Shown: piece by piece, positions 34,722 to 44,597 of the stretch
Layout of the letters: each line of letters opens with the position of its first letter
Numbering within the stretch: the stretch's first letter is position 1
From: Alphaproteobacteria bacterium
Lineage (GTDB): Bacteria > Pseudomonadota > Alphaproteobacteria > Micavibrionales > Micavibrionaceae
Reading direction: 5' to 3'
Length of the DNA: 64,000 nucleotides
Assembly: GCA_002690045.1 (NCBI GenBank)
Contig: NZDE01000010.1
Coordinates: 248,001-312,000, forward strand
The notes under the pieces: model-generated
What the model was told of the DNA's origin: nothing
What the model saw: only the letters and a program-made list of their open reading frames with translations
Database searches by the model: none
Program-made: the position numbers and the translations under genes

Positions 34722-37700
34722 ATGAAACTCGACATTAAAAAACTACTCCTCGCGGGTACAGCTATTGTTGCAGTTGGTGCAGCGCCAATGGTTATTTCAT
34801 CAGCATACGCGGCTGACGAAATTTCTGTTGATGCTGATGATAGCGGCGTATTTGATGCTGACGAACTTGCAACATCAGCATTTGACTGGGGCGCTGTAAC
34901 AGATGGTACTGCAGCAGCTGGTGAAGTGACAGACAGCCATGATGTGCGTGTGAACGCAACGGCTGAGATTACTTTGGAAGATGGCGACACAATTGGTGAC
35001 GGTGATGCGACAATCGCAGCTGTAGTTGCTGGTGCTGATGCGCTAACTTTGACATTGACTGATGCATCTGCTGATGCACCTGCGGCTATTACAATTGATG
35101 GCGCGATTTCAGTTGGTGCGTTTACTTCTCTTAACTTGGCTGTCGATGGTATTGACGACGCTGATGGTAATGACGCGCTTGATATCACAGTTAACGGCGC
35201 TGTTAACCTAGGTACAGGTACATTGACACTAACAGCTGATAATGACACAGCTGGTAACGATCTTACTTTCGCCGTAACTGGTAACATTACTGCAGGTCAA
35301 ATCACTCTTGATGATAACGCAGCTGGTTCTGATGCAGTTCTTGAATTGAACGGCACAACAGCGCAAACAGTTACAGCGGCAATTGACGGCGCGGCTGCGG
35401 CTGAAGGTAACATCAAAGTTGGAAACACAGCAGGTGTTACATTCGTTGGTGATATCGGTACTACAAACTTCACAGTTGATAGCATTAATGTTGGTGTTGA
35501 TGGTTCATCAACTGTTACAGCAACTTTCCAAGGTGATGTTGCAACAGCGAATGGTATCGTTATTGGTGATACAGATGCTGCGGCAACTGTTGACGCGGTA
35601 ACAGTGACATTTGATTCACAAAATGGTTCAATCTCAGTCGCTGGTGATGTTGATGCAAACGCAACTGACACGGCTAACGTTGTAATTACAGGTGGTAACA
35701 CTGTTGCTGCAGCAGATAACTGGGGCTCATCAAATGCATTGGGCACAGTAAGTGTTACAACTTCAGGCACAATATTTGATCTTGAAGGTACTTTGGATGC
35801 TACAACATTGACATCTGCTACAGGCACAACAATTGACGTTGGCGCTGGTACAGTAACTGCAGCAGTAACAAACGCTGGTACATTGTTAATGTCTGGTGCA
35901 GGTGATGTTGTTGGTAACATTACTAACACAGGTACAATTCAACAAACAGGTACTGGCGCAATCACAGGTGATGTTTCTGGCGCAGGTACAATTGACGTTG
36001 ATGCTGACTTGACAGTAACAGGTGACTTGGGCGCAACTTCTGCTGATGTTGCAACGGGTCAAACTTTGACTGTTGCAGGTGGTGCGGGTAACGATATCGC
36101 TGTTTCTACAATCACATTGAACGGTACAGGTGCTTTAGACTTTACTGGTGGTTCTAACCTTACTGGTAACGTTGTTGCAGCTGCTGACGGCGACGGTGCG
36201 ATTAATATTGGTGATGCTGCTGCTACAACAGCAATCGCTGGTAACATCGGTACAAGTTCAGCCGCTGTTGCGACATTAGACATCGCAGGTGGTTCTGCTA
36301 ACGTTGTAACAACAACGGGTAACTTATGGGTAGACGCGATTACAGCTAACAACGCAGATACACTAAGCTTTATTGGTACATCTGCACAAGCTGTTTCTGG
36401 CACAATCACTGGCGGTGACATCAATGTTACTAACGCAACAGGCGTTACTTTCAATGGTGTGATCAATTCTGATGCAATGACTGTTGCGTCTGGTGCTGCT
36501 GCGACTTTTGCTGCAAACGCAACATTCGCTGGTGCATTGGATAGTGCTGGTGCAGTAACAGTTGGTCAAGGCTCTACTTTGACAGCTGCAAGCTTCACAG
36601 ATAACGGCGGTACATTTGTGCTTAACGTTGTTGATGCTGATGCTACATTAACTACAGCTGACATCGGTCTTTTAGACTTAGGTGGTGCGGCAACAGTTGA
36701 TACTGATGACCTTACTGTTAACGTAACAGGTGTTATTGGTACAGGTACTGTTGATGTGTTAGCAAATGGTGGTGATGCATTTGATGAAGCAAAAGCAGTT
36801 GTAGACAACTCTGCGCTTTATACTTTCACAGCAGCTACTGATGGTACGTTGACTGTTGCGCAAGCATCTACAGCAAGCATTACAAACAATGCAGCTAAGA
36901 AATCTACAGCAGACAACTTGCTTGCAACAACTGCAACAGGTGAATTGCTACAGGTTCAGAACGCGTTTGTATCTGCAGGTTCTGCAGACGTGAACAACGT
37001 TCTTGAAGCTGCGGCTTCTGACGTATCTGCGGGCGCAGTTGTTGGTGGTGTTCAGGTTGCTGGTCACACAACATCTGTAAACAACCAGCGTCTTGCTGCT
37101 GTTCGTTCTGGTGAAGAAACTGGTATGAGCGCAGGTCAGATGATGAGCGGTCTGAAAGCTTGGATCCAAGGTTTCGGCGCGACTGGTGAACAAGATGAGC
37201 GCGACAACGTATCAGGTTACGATGTTGACTCAGTTGGTTTCGCAGTTGGTTTGGATGCTGAAAACGTTGCTGAAGACCTAACTGTTGGTGTGTCTGTTGC
37301 TTACGCAAACACAGATGTTGAATCTGATGCGATCAGCAATGCAGAAACTGAAATTGATAGCTACCAAATCGCTCTATATGGTGATTATGACCTATCAAAC
37401 ACAGCGTTCATCACAGCACAGCTAGCTTATATGTGGTCTGACAACGAAACAACACGTAACCCAGGCGGCGTTTCAAGTCTAGTCGCAAATGGTGATTATG
37501 ACAGTGATACATTCATCGCGAATGCAACACTTGGCAATGATTACCACATGGGTCACGGTAGCCTTGTTCTGACACCATCTGTTTCTGCGAACTATGTGCA
37601 CTACAGTGCGGATAGCTACACAGAAACTGGCGCAGGTACAGCGAACCTATCTGTTAACTCTGACTCAATGAACATTTTCGAACTTGGCCTTGGCGTCAAC

Positions 37701-37991
37701 GCAGAATGGTCATTTGAACAAGCTAATGGTTCATGGTTCAAGCCATCTGTAGGTGTGGGCGTACGTCATGACCTTATTGGTGATGAATACCAAGCAACGA
37801 ACCAGTTTGCTGGCTCTACAACAAGTTTCGAAGTTGAAGGTTATGATCCTGCACAAACAACATTTGATGCGGGTGTAGGCTTCAAATACTACACAACTGA
37901 TAGCTGGACAATCAGCGCAGACTATAACTACGAGTTCAAGTCTGACTTTGATTCACACGCTGGTGTAGTTAAAGCTTCTTACAAGTTCTAA
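34722..37991 (+). CDS. Autotransporter with beta-solenoid passenger (copy 1)
   Basis: A 1089-aa type V secretion protein. Signal peptide to residue 30 (SAYA|ADE). The mature protein opens with an EF-hand-like loop, Asp37, Asp39, Ser41, Gly42, Asp45, Glu48. The passenger (to about 800) is built of Gly/Thr/Ala/Asp-rich strands typical of beta-solenoids. The C-terminal barrel (about 807-1089) starts GLKAWIQGFG and ends ASYKF with terminal Phe. AAGGAG lies ten bases before the start. The first ~300 residues are about 90 % the same as copy 2; the middle differs. Cell-surface adhesion or an S-layer-like coat are possible roles. Confidence 0.9.
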   Translation: MKLDIKKLLLAGTAIVAVGAAPMVISSAYAADEISVDADDSGVFDADELATSAFDWGAVTDGTAAAGEVTDSHDVRVNATAEITLEDGDTIGDGDATIAAVVAGADALTLTLTDASADAPAAITIDGAISVGAFTSLNLAVDGIDDADGNDALDITVNGAVNLGTGTLTLTADNDTAGNDLTFAVTGNITAGQITLDDNAAGSDAVLELNGTTAQTVTAAIDGAAAAEGNIKVGNTAGVTFVGDIGTTNFTVDSINVGVDGSSTVTATFQGDVATANGIVIGDTDAAATVDAVTVTFDSQNGSISVAGDVDANATDTANVVITGGNTVAAADNWGSSNALGTVSVTTSGTIFDLEGTLDATTLTSATGTTIDVGAGTVTAAVTNAGTLLMSGAGDVVGNITNTGTIQQTGTGAITGDVSGAGTIDVDADLTVTGDLGATSADVATGQTLTVAGGAGNDIAVSTITLNGTGALDFTGGSNLTGNVVAAADGDGAINIGDAAATTAIAGNIGTSSAAVATLDIAGGSANVVTTTGNLWVDAITANNADTLSFIGTSAQAVSGTITGGDINVTNATGVTFNGVINSDAMTVASGAAATFAANATFAGALDSAGAVTVGQGSTLTAASFTDNGGTFVLNVVDADATLTTADIGLLDLGGAATVDTDDLTVNVTGVIGTGTVDVLANGGDAFDEAKAVVDNSALYTFTAATDGTLTVAQASTASITNNAAKKSTADNLLATTATGELLQVQNAFVSAGSADVNNVLEAAASDVSAGAVVGGVQVAGHTTSVNNQRLAAVRSGEETGMSAGQMMSGLKAWIQGFGATGEQDERDNVSGYDVDSVGFAVGLDAENVAEDLTVGVSVAYANTDVESDAISNAETEIDSYQIALYGDYDLSNTAFITAQLAYMWSDNETTRNPGGVSSLVANGDYDSDTFIANATLGNDYHMGHGSLVLTPSVSANYVHYSADSYTETGAGTANLSVNSDSMNIFELGLGVNAEWSFEQANGSWFKPSVGVGVRHDLIGDEYQATNQFAGSTTSFEVEGYDPAQTTFDAGVGFKYYTTDSWTISADYNYEFKSDFDSHAGVVKASYKF

Positions 37992-38012
37992 TCACTGATT
38001 AGATAGTTCTCG

Positions 38013-38050
38013 AAACCGGGCGTAGAGCAATCTGCGCCCGGTTTTGCTTT
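38013..38050 (+). terminator. Terminator between the two autotransporters
   Basis: AAACCGGGCG pairs with CGCCCGGTTT around a 12-base loop, followed by TGCTTT. It suggests the two autotransporters are transcribed separately. Confidence 0.8.
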
Positions 38051-38064
38051 GGGGGGCTTTTATA

Positions 38065-38095
38065 ATTTTGTTTCATATGATATTCTAAACAAAAT
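38065..38095. promoter_or_regulatory. Inverted repeat upstream of the second autotransporter
   Basis: ATTTTGTTT (38065-38073) and AAACAAAAT (38087-38095) are perfect nine-base arms around 13 bases, 46 bases before the start codon. Placement suits an operator. Confidence 0.45.
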
Positions 38096-38140
38096 CGTTT
38101 CTAGGTTTCTTTCCCCTTTAGTCCATTCGGAGCTTACATT

Positions 38141-41100
38141 ATGACATTGAATCTTAAAAAGCTGCTTCTTGCAGGTACAGCAATTGTTGCGGTTGGCGCA
38201 GCGCCTTTTGTAATTTCACCAGCATATGCGGCTGAACTTTCTGTTGACGCGGATGACAGTGGCACATTTGACGCGGATGAATTAGCCGTTTCGCCATTTG
38301 ATTGGGGCGCAGTAACAAACGGCGCAGGTGCGGCCGGTGAAGCGACAGATAGTCATGATGTGCGCGTGAACGCAACTGCTGAAATCACGCTTGAGGATGG
38401 CGATACAATCGGTGATGGTGGTTCGACTATTGCAGCTATATTGGCTGGTGCGGATGCACTTACATTGACATTGACTGACGCATCTGCTGATGCGCCTGCG
38501 GCAATTACAATCGATGGCGACATTTCAGTTGGCGCGTTTACATCTTTCAACCTTAATGTTGATGGTATTGATGATGCGGATGGTAACGACGCTTTGGATA
38601 TCACAGTTAACGGTGCAGTTAATCTAGGCACTGGCACATTGACACTGACTGCGGATAATAACACAGCGGGTAACGACCTTACTTTTGCAGTAACAGGTAA
38701 TATTGCAGCGGGTCAAATTACACTTGATGACAACGCAGCAGGTTCTGATGCGGTTCTTGAATTGAACGGCACAACAGCGCAAACAATTACAGCGGCAATT
38801 GATGGCGCTGCTGCGGCTGAAGGTAACATCAAAGTTGGCAACACAGCCGGCGTCACTTTCGCAGGTGATATTGGTACAACAAACTTCACCGTCGACAGCA
38901 TTAACATTGGTGTTGATGGTTCTTCTACGGTGACAGCAACTTTCCAAGGTGATGTTGCAACAGCAAATGGCATCGTGATTGGTGACCTAGATGCTGCAGC
39001 AACTGTTGATGCGGTTACAGTAACGTTTGATACAACTGGTGGTGCACAGGCCGTAACAGGTGCGGTAGATTCAAATGGCACAGATAGTGCAAACGTGATC
39101 GTTTCTGGTGGTTCTGTTCTTACAGCCAATGATAACTGGGGTGCGGTTAATGCGTTTAATTCTGTTACATTGTCTGGTTCAGGTACAGGCTTGACGCATG
39201 CAGGCGCTCTTAGAGCGACCACAGTTACTGTTGGTGCAGGTACTACATTGACATCTAGCGGTGACATAACAGCTACAGCTGTTAATTTCACAGGCGCTGG
39301 TACTGTTGCTCTTCAGAATGGTATTACTATCAATGGTGATGTTGATAATACATCAGGTACAGCTGGCGTTGGTACGTTAACGGGCACAGGTGCAGGCACA
39401 AATACTGTAACTGGTAACGTGGGTGCAACAAATTCTCTTGGTACAATTTCTCACGATGGTACAGGGACTTTCCAGTTTAATGGTACAGTTGCTGCGACAA
39501 CAATTTCGACAAGCAGCACAACAACATATGATTTTGCTGATAGCGTTGTTGCAAACTTTAACTTTGGCGGTGATGGTGCAATTGAGCTTGCTGATGGTGC
39601 AAACTTTACAGGCGCGATTAACAACACATCAGGTGCCGATGGTGCGGGTAATTTATCTTTGGAATCTGCGGGTGGTAACACATCAACAATTTCAGGTGCA
39701 ATTGGTGCGACAAACACATTGAATACAATTTCTATAGATGGCACAGGTACTTCAGCTTTTGGGTCTACAGTTGCGGTTGATGATATTGACTTCACTGCGG
39801 CAGGTACAATCAACTTTGCGGGTGATGTAACAACAACAAACGACATCGACTTTGCAAACAATGCTGGTACGATCAACTTTGCAGATAATGCAGATTTAAC
39901 AGGATCAATTGACAGTACTGGCGGTGCAAATGGTACCGTGAACTTTGCTGGCACGTCGAGCGTATCAGGCACAATTGGTATTACAACGAACGAGCTTGCA
40001 GCAATTAACTTTAATGGCGGGGCAGGTGAAACTGTAACGCTGGCAGATAATGTCGCGGCAACGGATATTAAAATTGCTGGCGTGGGCACAGTTCAGGCAA
40101 ATGGCAATATCACAGGTGCGGTAGACTTCGATGCGGACGGTGTACTTCGCTTAGCTGATGGCGGTGACATTACAGGTGCAATTATTACGTCGACACTTGG
40201 TGAAGGTAGTTTAATTCTTCAAGGAAATGCCGATATTGATGCATTCGGTACAGATGGTACAGAGCTTAAAGCCTTTACAGTTCTGGGGACAGGTAGCACG
40301 GTTGGCCTCGCAGGTAACTTTGAAGCGGCCAATACGACAAATATTGACGGCAACATTGTTAACGCTACAGGCACATTTGATGCTGATACAGGTCAGGTCT
40401 TGAATTTTGATGTTACAGGTGCAACTGCAGCAGGTCAGATTACAGCAGGCGGCGCGGCAACAATTGCTGCGGATGCTGTACTAAGCATTGATGTTTCGAC
40501 TGGCGATGCTATTGCTGACGGTCAGAGCTTTGTTCTTGTTGATGGTACAGGCGGTGCAGGTATCGCTGACCTGACAACGACCATCACAGATAACAGTTTC
40601 TTGGTTAGCTTTGCACAAGATACAACAAACGATGAAGACCTTGTTGTGACGGCAAATGTATCAACGACTGCAAGTGCAGGTACAACAACAAACAACACTG
40701 CAGTAGGTGCGGTGTTGGACGGTGTTGGTACGTCTGGTAATACACAACTAGCTTTAATTCAGCAGAATATTGCGGCAGCGTCTACACAGAAAGCGGTGAA
40801 CGACATTTTAGAATCGACACAGCCAACTGTGGATGCGGGGAGTGTTGCGTCAGTTGTTAGTGTAACAAACCAGTCGTTGAATGTTCTTAGTACACGTCTT
40901 GCGTCGCTTCGTGATGGTAGTGAAGGCACAGGCATGTATGCAGGTAACGGCATGTATGGCACAAAGGTTTGGGCACAGGCATTTGGTAACACGATGGAAC
41001 AAGATGCACGTGACGGCATCGATGGTTATGATGCGAGCACGCTTGGTCTTGCCTTCGGTATTGATACAGCTGATCGCCTTGAAGGGATGACACTAGGCTT

Positions 41101-41806
41101 CGCAGGTTCATATGCGAATACAGATGTTGATTCAGACAATGTTAACGCTACGGAAACTGAAATTAGCAGCTGGCAGGTTGCAGCTTATGCAGATTATGAT
41201 TTGTCCAACACGGCCTTTTTGGACGTGATAATCGGTTACGCGTATAACGACATTGAATCGAACCGTTATAATGTTGGTGGCGTTTCAGGGCTTACGGCAA
41301 AAGGTGATCGCGATGGTACACAGTATTTCGCGCGCGCTGAAATTGGCAATGCTTATATGTTAGATGCCATGAACGGCGTGACGCTGACACCTTCAGCATT
41401 GCTGAACTATATTCACGTAGACCAAGACGGTTACACCGAAACGGGTGCTGGTGGTGCAAACCTTGTTGTTAACCCTGATGATATGAATATATTAGAACTC
41501 GGATTATCTCTTGAGGCATCATGGAAAAAGCGACTTGCAAGTGGTGGCTGGTTGAAACCTGCGGCGCATATCGGGTATCGCCATGATGTGGTTGGTGATG
41601 ATGCAGCAGCAACATCAAGCTTCCTTGGCGGCGGCGCGACATTCAAAACTGAAGGTTTTGACCCTGCGACAAGTACATTTAATGCAGGTTTCGGCGCTAC
41701 AGTGTATGATACAAATAACTGGGAATTCACAGGTGGTTATGACTTTGAATATAAGTCTGATTATTCTGCACACTCAGGTGTTGTGAAGGCGACGTATAAG
41801 TTCTAA
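38141..41806 (+). CDS. Autotransporter with beta-solenoid passenger (copy 2)
   Basis: A 1221-aa paralog of the preceding gene. Signal peptide to residue 30 (PAYA|AEL), EF-hand-like loop at 36-47, a passenger that is nearly the same as copy 1 to about residue 300 and then diverges into a longer set of solenoid repeats (NFTGAINNTSGADGAGNL, FAGDVTTTNDIDFANN), and a C-terminal barrel from about 938 ending ATYKF. CGGAG lies eight bases before the start. Its own upstream inverted repeat and the terminator before it suggest separate control from copy 1. Confidence 0.9.
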   Translation: MTLNLKKLLLAGTAIVAVGAAPFVISPAYAAELSVDADDSGTFDADELAVSPFDWGAVTNGAGAAGEATDSHDVRVNATAEITLEDGDTIGDGGSTIAAILAGADALTLTLTDASADAPAAITIDGDISVGAFTSFNLNVDGIDDADGNDALDITVNGAVNLGTGTLTLTADNNTAGNDLTFAVTGNIAAGQITLDDNAAGSDAVLELNGTTAQTITAAIDGAAAAEGNIKVGNTAGVTFAGDIGTTNFTVDSINIGVDGSSTVTATFQGDVATANGIVIGDLDAAATVDAVTVTFDTTGGAQAVTGAVDSNGTDSANVIVSGGSVLTANDNWGAVNAFNSVTLSGSGTGLTHAGALRATTVTVGAGTTLTSSGDITATAVNFTGAGTVALQNGITINGDVDNTSGTAGVGTLTGTGAGTNTVTGNVGATNSLGTISHDGTGTFQFNGTVAATTISTSSTTTYDFADSVVANFNFGGDGAIELADGANFTGAINNTSGADGAGNLSLESAGGNTSTISGAIGATNTLNTISIDGTGTSAFGSTVAVDDIDFTAAGTINFAGDVTTTNDIDFANNAGTINFADNADLTGSIDSTGGANGTVNFAGTSSVSGTIGITTNELAAINFNGGAGETVTLADNVAATDIKIAGVGTVQANGNITGAVDFDADGVLRLADGGDITGAIITSTLGEGSLILQGNADIDAFGTDGTELKAFTVLGTGSTVGLAGNFEAANTTNIDGNIVNATGTFDADTGQVLNFDVTGATAAGQITAGGAATIAADAVLSIDVSTGDAIADGQSFVLVDGTGGAGIADLTTTITDNSFLVSFAQDTTNDEDLVVTANVSTTASAGTTTNNTAVGAVLDGVGTSGNTQLALIQQNIAAASTQKAVNDILESTQPTVDAGSVASVVSVTNQSLNVLSTRLASLRDGSEGTGMYAGNGMYGTKVWAQAFGNTMEQDARDGIDGYDASTLGLAFGIDTADRLEGMTLGFAGSYANTDVDSDNVNATETEISSWQVAAYADYDLSNTAFLDVIIGYAYNDIESNRYNVGGVSGLTAKGDRDGTQYFARAEIGNAYMLDAMNGVTLTPSALLNYIHVDQDGYTETGAGGANLVVNPDDMNILELGLSLEASWKKRLASGGWLKPAAHIGYRHDVVGDDAAATSSFLGGGATFKTEGFDPATSTFNAGFGATVYDTNNWEFTGGYDFEYKSDYSAHSGVVKATYKF

Positions 41807-41830
41807 ATCCATTTAGTCGAACAATATTTG

Positions 41831-41862
41831 AAGCCGAGCTTTGTTATGAAGCTCGGCTTTTT
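41831..41862 (+). terminator. Terminator after the second autotransporter
   Basis: AAGCCGAGCTT pairs perfectly with AAGCTCGGCTT around a seven-base loop, followed by TTT and CT-rich sequence. Confidence 0.88.
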
Positions 41863-41881
41863 CTATTCAATAAGTGTGGGC

Positions 41882-42214
41882 TTAATTATTTACAGCTTTG
41901 CTGATGGCATCAAGAATTTCGTGTTCGCTAAGGAATACCATAGCAATGTCTTTATCTTTTTGTTCGACCACGTCATCAAAATGTTCAAATTGAGGTAGGC
42001 TTTGGGGGTCTTTGTGATGCAAAGCCGCGAGTTCCTCTTTGAACGACTGTAGGGCGTCCCTAAATTCCACGGCCATACCGACAATAGGGGAGTCCTGATG
42101 ATGTATCTTAACGATGTAATTTGAAGGCCTAATTGGGCTAAAACGTTTATCTTCTGATCGCGTCAGATTCTTTTGCGTTTGCACACTGAGCCAGTAACCT
42201 TTTGCTTCTACCAT
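41882..42214 (-). CDS. Small unknown protein
   Basis: A 110-aa protein with no recognised family. The sequence is soluble, with two histidine-containing stretches (VKIHHQDS, LAALHHKD) and an acidic C-terminal half. Transcribed towards the autotransporter terminator. A 189-base gap to the next upstream gene shows nothing clear. Confidence 0.55.
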   Translation of the reverse strand: MVEAKGYWLSVQTQKNLTRSEDKRFSPIRPSNYIVKIHHQDSPIVGMAVEFRDALQSFKEELAALHHKDPQSLPQFEHFDDVVEQKDKDIAMVFLSEHEILDAISKAVNN

Positions 42215-42403
42215 AAGTATATACTAACAACAAAAAATACAATCTGTAAAGTTTGTTTTATAACGACATGAAACTGCTTTCATATTAGCGTGTTACGATT
42301 CACAATGGCTGATTTGTAAGGTCTTATGCTGAGTAAAATAGCTGCTTTGCAGCATAAAATAGTTTTGTTTGCCGACGTATATTTTAGCATTTGTTAGGTC
42401 GCT

Positions 42404-43303
42404 TTAGCTGTTCCTTTTATGGTCATCTTGTATCTGTGCTTGTTTATCAAGCAAGTTTGTTATCGTGACAATTTGTGTGACGATATCCTGTTTTGCTGCT
42501 GTATCATTTGTTGCGTTAAAGCCAGTTTGTCCAGATTCTGTTTGGGTTTGCGTCTGTTCGCGTAGCTCTTCGCGGATCTCCTTCATAATCTTCTCTTGTT
42601 CTTCTAGGGGGAGCATATCAAACTCTTCTTTTGTGTATCCTCTATGGGCTAGGGCTTGCATGATGTAGCGTTCTTCTGGTGTCATATCCATATACTCTAG
42701 AAAGGCATCGCTTGATGTTTTGTCAGATGAGTCTGTTTCAAGTGAAGCGGTGCTTGTCTCTGTCATCTCTTGTCCCATTTGCTGTGCGATATATTCTGTA
42801 CGGGCTTGCTTTGTTTTAAGCAGAGATTCATATAGAGGGTCGTTATGCATGGCCGTATAATCAACCATAGGTTTTATTTTTTCTGTGGCGTTATAGCTTT
42901 GCTGGGTTAAGGCTGTATCGGCTTTTACGACTGTGCCGCCCAAGGCTGCGGCAATTTTTTCCGCACGATTGGCGGCAAGATTAGGCCCATTAAGCCGGCT
43001 ATTCTCGCCTTCTATAGCACCTTGTATGGCTTTGTTGTGGCGGCTGCTAGAGCTGATCCAGCCATGATTATCAATTTGGGCAACGACTTTGCCATCGACT
43101 TGTACTGTGGCGTATGGTTGATAAGCAGGGTGGTTTGATGTATCCGGAAGGCTTGTATGGCGGGATTCAAGGAATCTTTCTTGCGCCTCAATAAAGTTTT
43201 TATATGTGTCTTCTGGCATTTCTGATACATGAACAAACTTAAGTTTGCTTTTATCGATCATTTGTACCGAAGACAAAGGAATTGGCTGTGCTGCTGTGGT
43301 CAT
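42404..43303 (-). CDS. Unknown soluble protein, glutamine-rich
   Basis: A 299-aa hydrophilic protein not matched to any family. No signal peptide or membrane span. The N-terminal third has the block YATVQVDGKVVAQIDNHGWISSS. The middle is helical and charged. The segment MTPEERYIMQALAHRGYTKEEFDMLPLEEQEKIM forms two helices near residues 208-242, followed by a Gln/Thr-rich tail. It lies between a small unknown gene and tRNA-Thr. Confidence 0.6.
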   Translation of the reverse strand: MTTAAQPIPLSSVQMIDKSKLKFVHVSEMPEDTYKNFIEAQERFLESRHTSLPDTSNHPAYQPYATVQVDGKVVAQIDNHGWISSSSRHNKAIQGAIEGENSRLNGPNLAANRAEKIAAALGGTVVKADTALTQQSYNATEKIKPMVDYTAMHNDPLYESLLKTKQARTEYIAQQMGQEMTETSTASLETDSSDKTSSDAFLEYMDMTPEERYIMQALAHRGYTKEEFDMLPLEEQEKIMKEIREELREQTQTQTESGQTGFNATNDTAAKQDIVTQIVTITNLLDKQAQIQDDHKRNS

Positions 43304-43380
43304 TTTTGCCTCTATTACTTGCGCGATTAAATGTGTAGAGGGAAATAATGCAAATTTTGTGCCGTGAATATACGATGATA

Positions 43381-43455
43381 TGGTGCCGTTGAGAGGATTT
43401 GAACCTCCGACCCACGCATTACGAATGCGTTGCTCTACCCCTGAGCTACAACGGC
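43381..43455 (-). tRNA. tRNA-Thr (CGT)
   Basis: Complete cloverleaf with encoded CCA. The anticodon stem ACGCA/TGCGT holds loop TTCGTAA, anticodon CGT, reading ACG. The acceptor GCCGTTG pairs with CAACGGC. Confidence 0.94.
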
Positions 43456-43542
43456 CAGCAATAAATATATTATATGTTGAGTCTGGATTTGTTCAATATG
43501 CTGCTGACAAAGAAGAATAGTTTATTATATAATAGTCTTGTA

Positions 43543-43896
43543 ATGAAAAAATTGTTTGTTTTTATTTTGATGGTAATGTTTCTGGCGAATACGGTTGTCG
43601 TGTCCGCTTGGGCAAAGCCGTGTATGAACAGTGGTGGTATTGCGATGGCGCAGGATATGCGTACGAATATGGATGCCGATATGCCATGCCATAATGAAAA
43701 ACAACAAAGTCAAACGCAGCATTGCGATGGTTTGTGTTTATGTCTGCATGTGGCCATGGGGCAAACCGTTATCTTAAACGATGTTGACGTTTTAGAACCA
43801 CTTGATATTTCAGAAGTGCAGTTCACCATTTCACAAGATGCGCTGGTGTCTAGACAAACTGCACCGCCGCGCCGCCCCCCTAAATTTAACGCCTGA
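43543..43896 (+). CDS. Secreted Cys/His-rich protein of the metal module
   Basis: A 117-aa exported protein. The signal peptide ends SAWA before KPCMNSGG. The mature part is rich in metal-binding side chains: several Met, MPCHN and HCDGLCLCLH. A Pro/Arg tail (APPRRPPKF) resembles that of small DUF2946-like proteins found beside copper genes. ATG 43543 gives a clean signal peptide; a longer frame from further upstream would bury it. First of four genes that look co-transcribed. A periplasmic metal scavenger is inferred. Confidence 0.7.
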   Translation: MKKLFVFILMVMFLANTVVVSAWAKPCMNSGGIAMAQDMRTNMDADMPCHNEKQQSQTQHCDGLCLCLHVAMGQTVILNDVDVLEPLDISEVQFTISQDALVSRQTAPPRRPPKFNA

Positions 43897-43937
43897 TTTT
43901 TTGCTTATTATTAACCGCAATTAAACAGGAGGATTCT

Positions 43938-44582
43938 ATGAGAATCTTATTCTTAGCACTTTTAGGAATGGGGCTAACCATTCCACATATTGTTCAGGCA
44001 CGGCCGGTTTCATACCCCGGCGGCTGGACAGTCATGTCAATGAATAACGGCGAAGTTAATAGCGCCCATATTCATTATTCACCAACCGCAAAAACATCAG
44101 TGGGGTATAAGTTTGAATATTGGCGGGATAAAGATTTTACCCTTAACGCCGTTCAAATGAATAATCTGCTGAAACGCTGGAATGAAAAAGATAGTCAAGC
44201 CAATCTCTATCTTAAATCCGGCATAGGCGTTGCGCATAGTAACGCAGATGATACTGACGGTGAAACAAGCGGCGCAGGCTTTACAGGTATGGCCGCAGAT
44301 TGGGAAAACCGACGTTTTTTCATCTCATATGAAAACCGATATACCGAAGCAGGTGACATTGATGATTTTTATCAGCAATCCGCCCGCGTTGGTGTTACGC
44401 CCTATATAGGGGATTACGGTGATTTACATACATGGTTGATGTTGGATGTACAGCATTCGCCAGAAAATGAAGATCATTTCACCGTTACCCCACTTGTAAG
44501 ATTTTTTAAGGGTGTTCATCTCCTCGAAGCGGGAATGAATAACCATGGCGAAGTCTTATTTAACTACGTTTTTAGATATTAA
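43938..44582 (+). CDS. Outer-membrane-like protein of the metal module
   Basis: A 214-aa exported protein (signal peptide ending VQA|RPV) composed mainly of alternating strands, with terminal VLFNYVFRY; an aromatic last residue suits a small outer-membrane barrel. The mature start SYPGGWT and the HIHYSP motif are distinctive. AGGAGG is well placed upstream. Family not recognised; its place between a Cys-rich secreted protein and an HMA protein suggests a metal-linked envelope role. Confidence 0.68.
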   Translation: MRILFLALLGMGLTIPHIVQARPVSYPGGWTVMSMNNGEVNSAHIHYSPTAKTSVGYKFEYWRDKDFTLNAVQMNNLLKRWNEKDSQANLYLKSGIGVAHSNADDTDGETSGAGFTGMAADWENRRFFISYENRYTEAGDIDDFYQQSARVGVTPYIGDYGDLHTWLMLDVQHSPENEDHFTVTPLVRFFKGVHLLEAGMNNHGEVLFNYVFRY

Positions 44583-44597
44583 AAAGGAATATAGATC

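Noticed and set aside
34718-41730. Long minus-strand reading frames opposite the autotransporters
   Set aside because: They are mirror frames of repetitive Thr/Ala/Asp codons with no start signals or sensible protein sequence.
34722-41806. CRISPR or short tandem DNA repeats in the autotransporter region
   Set aside because: The repetition is at protein level (solenoid strands); no regular DNA repeat-spacer pattern exists.
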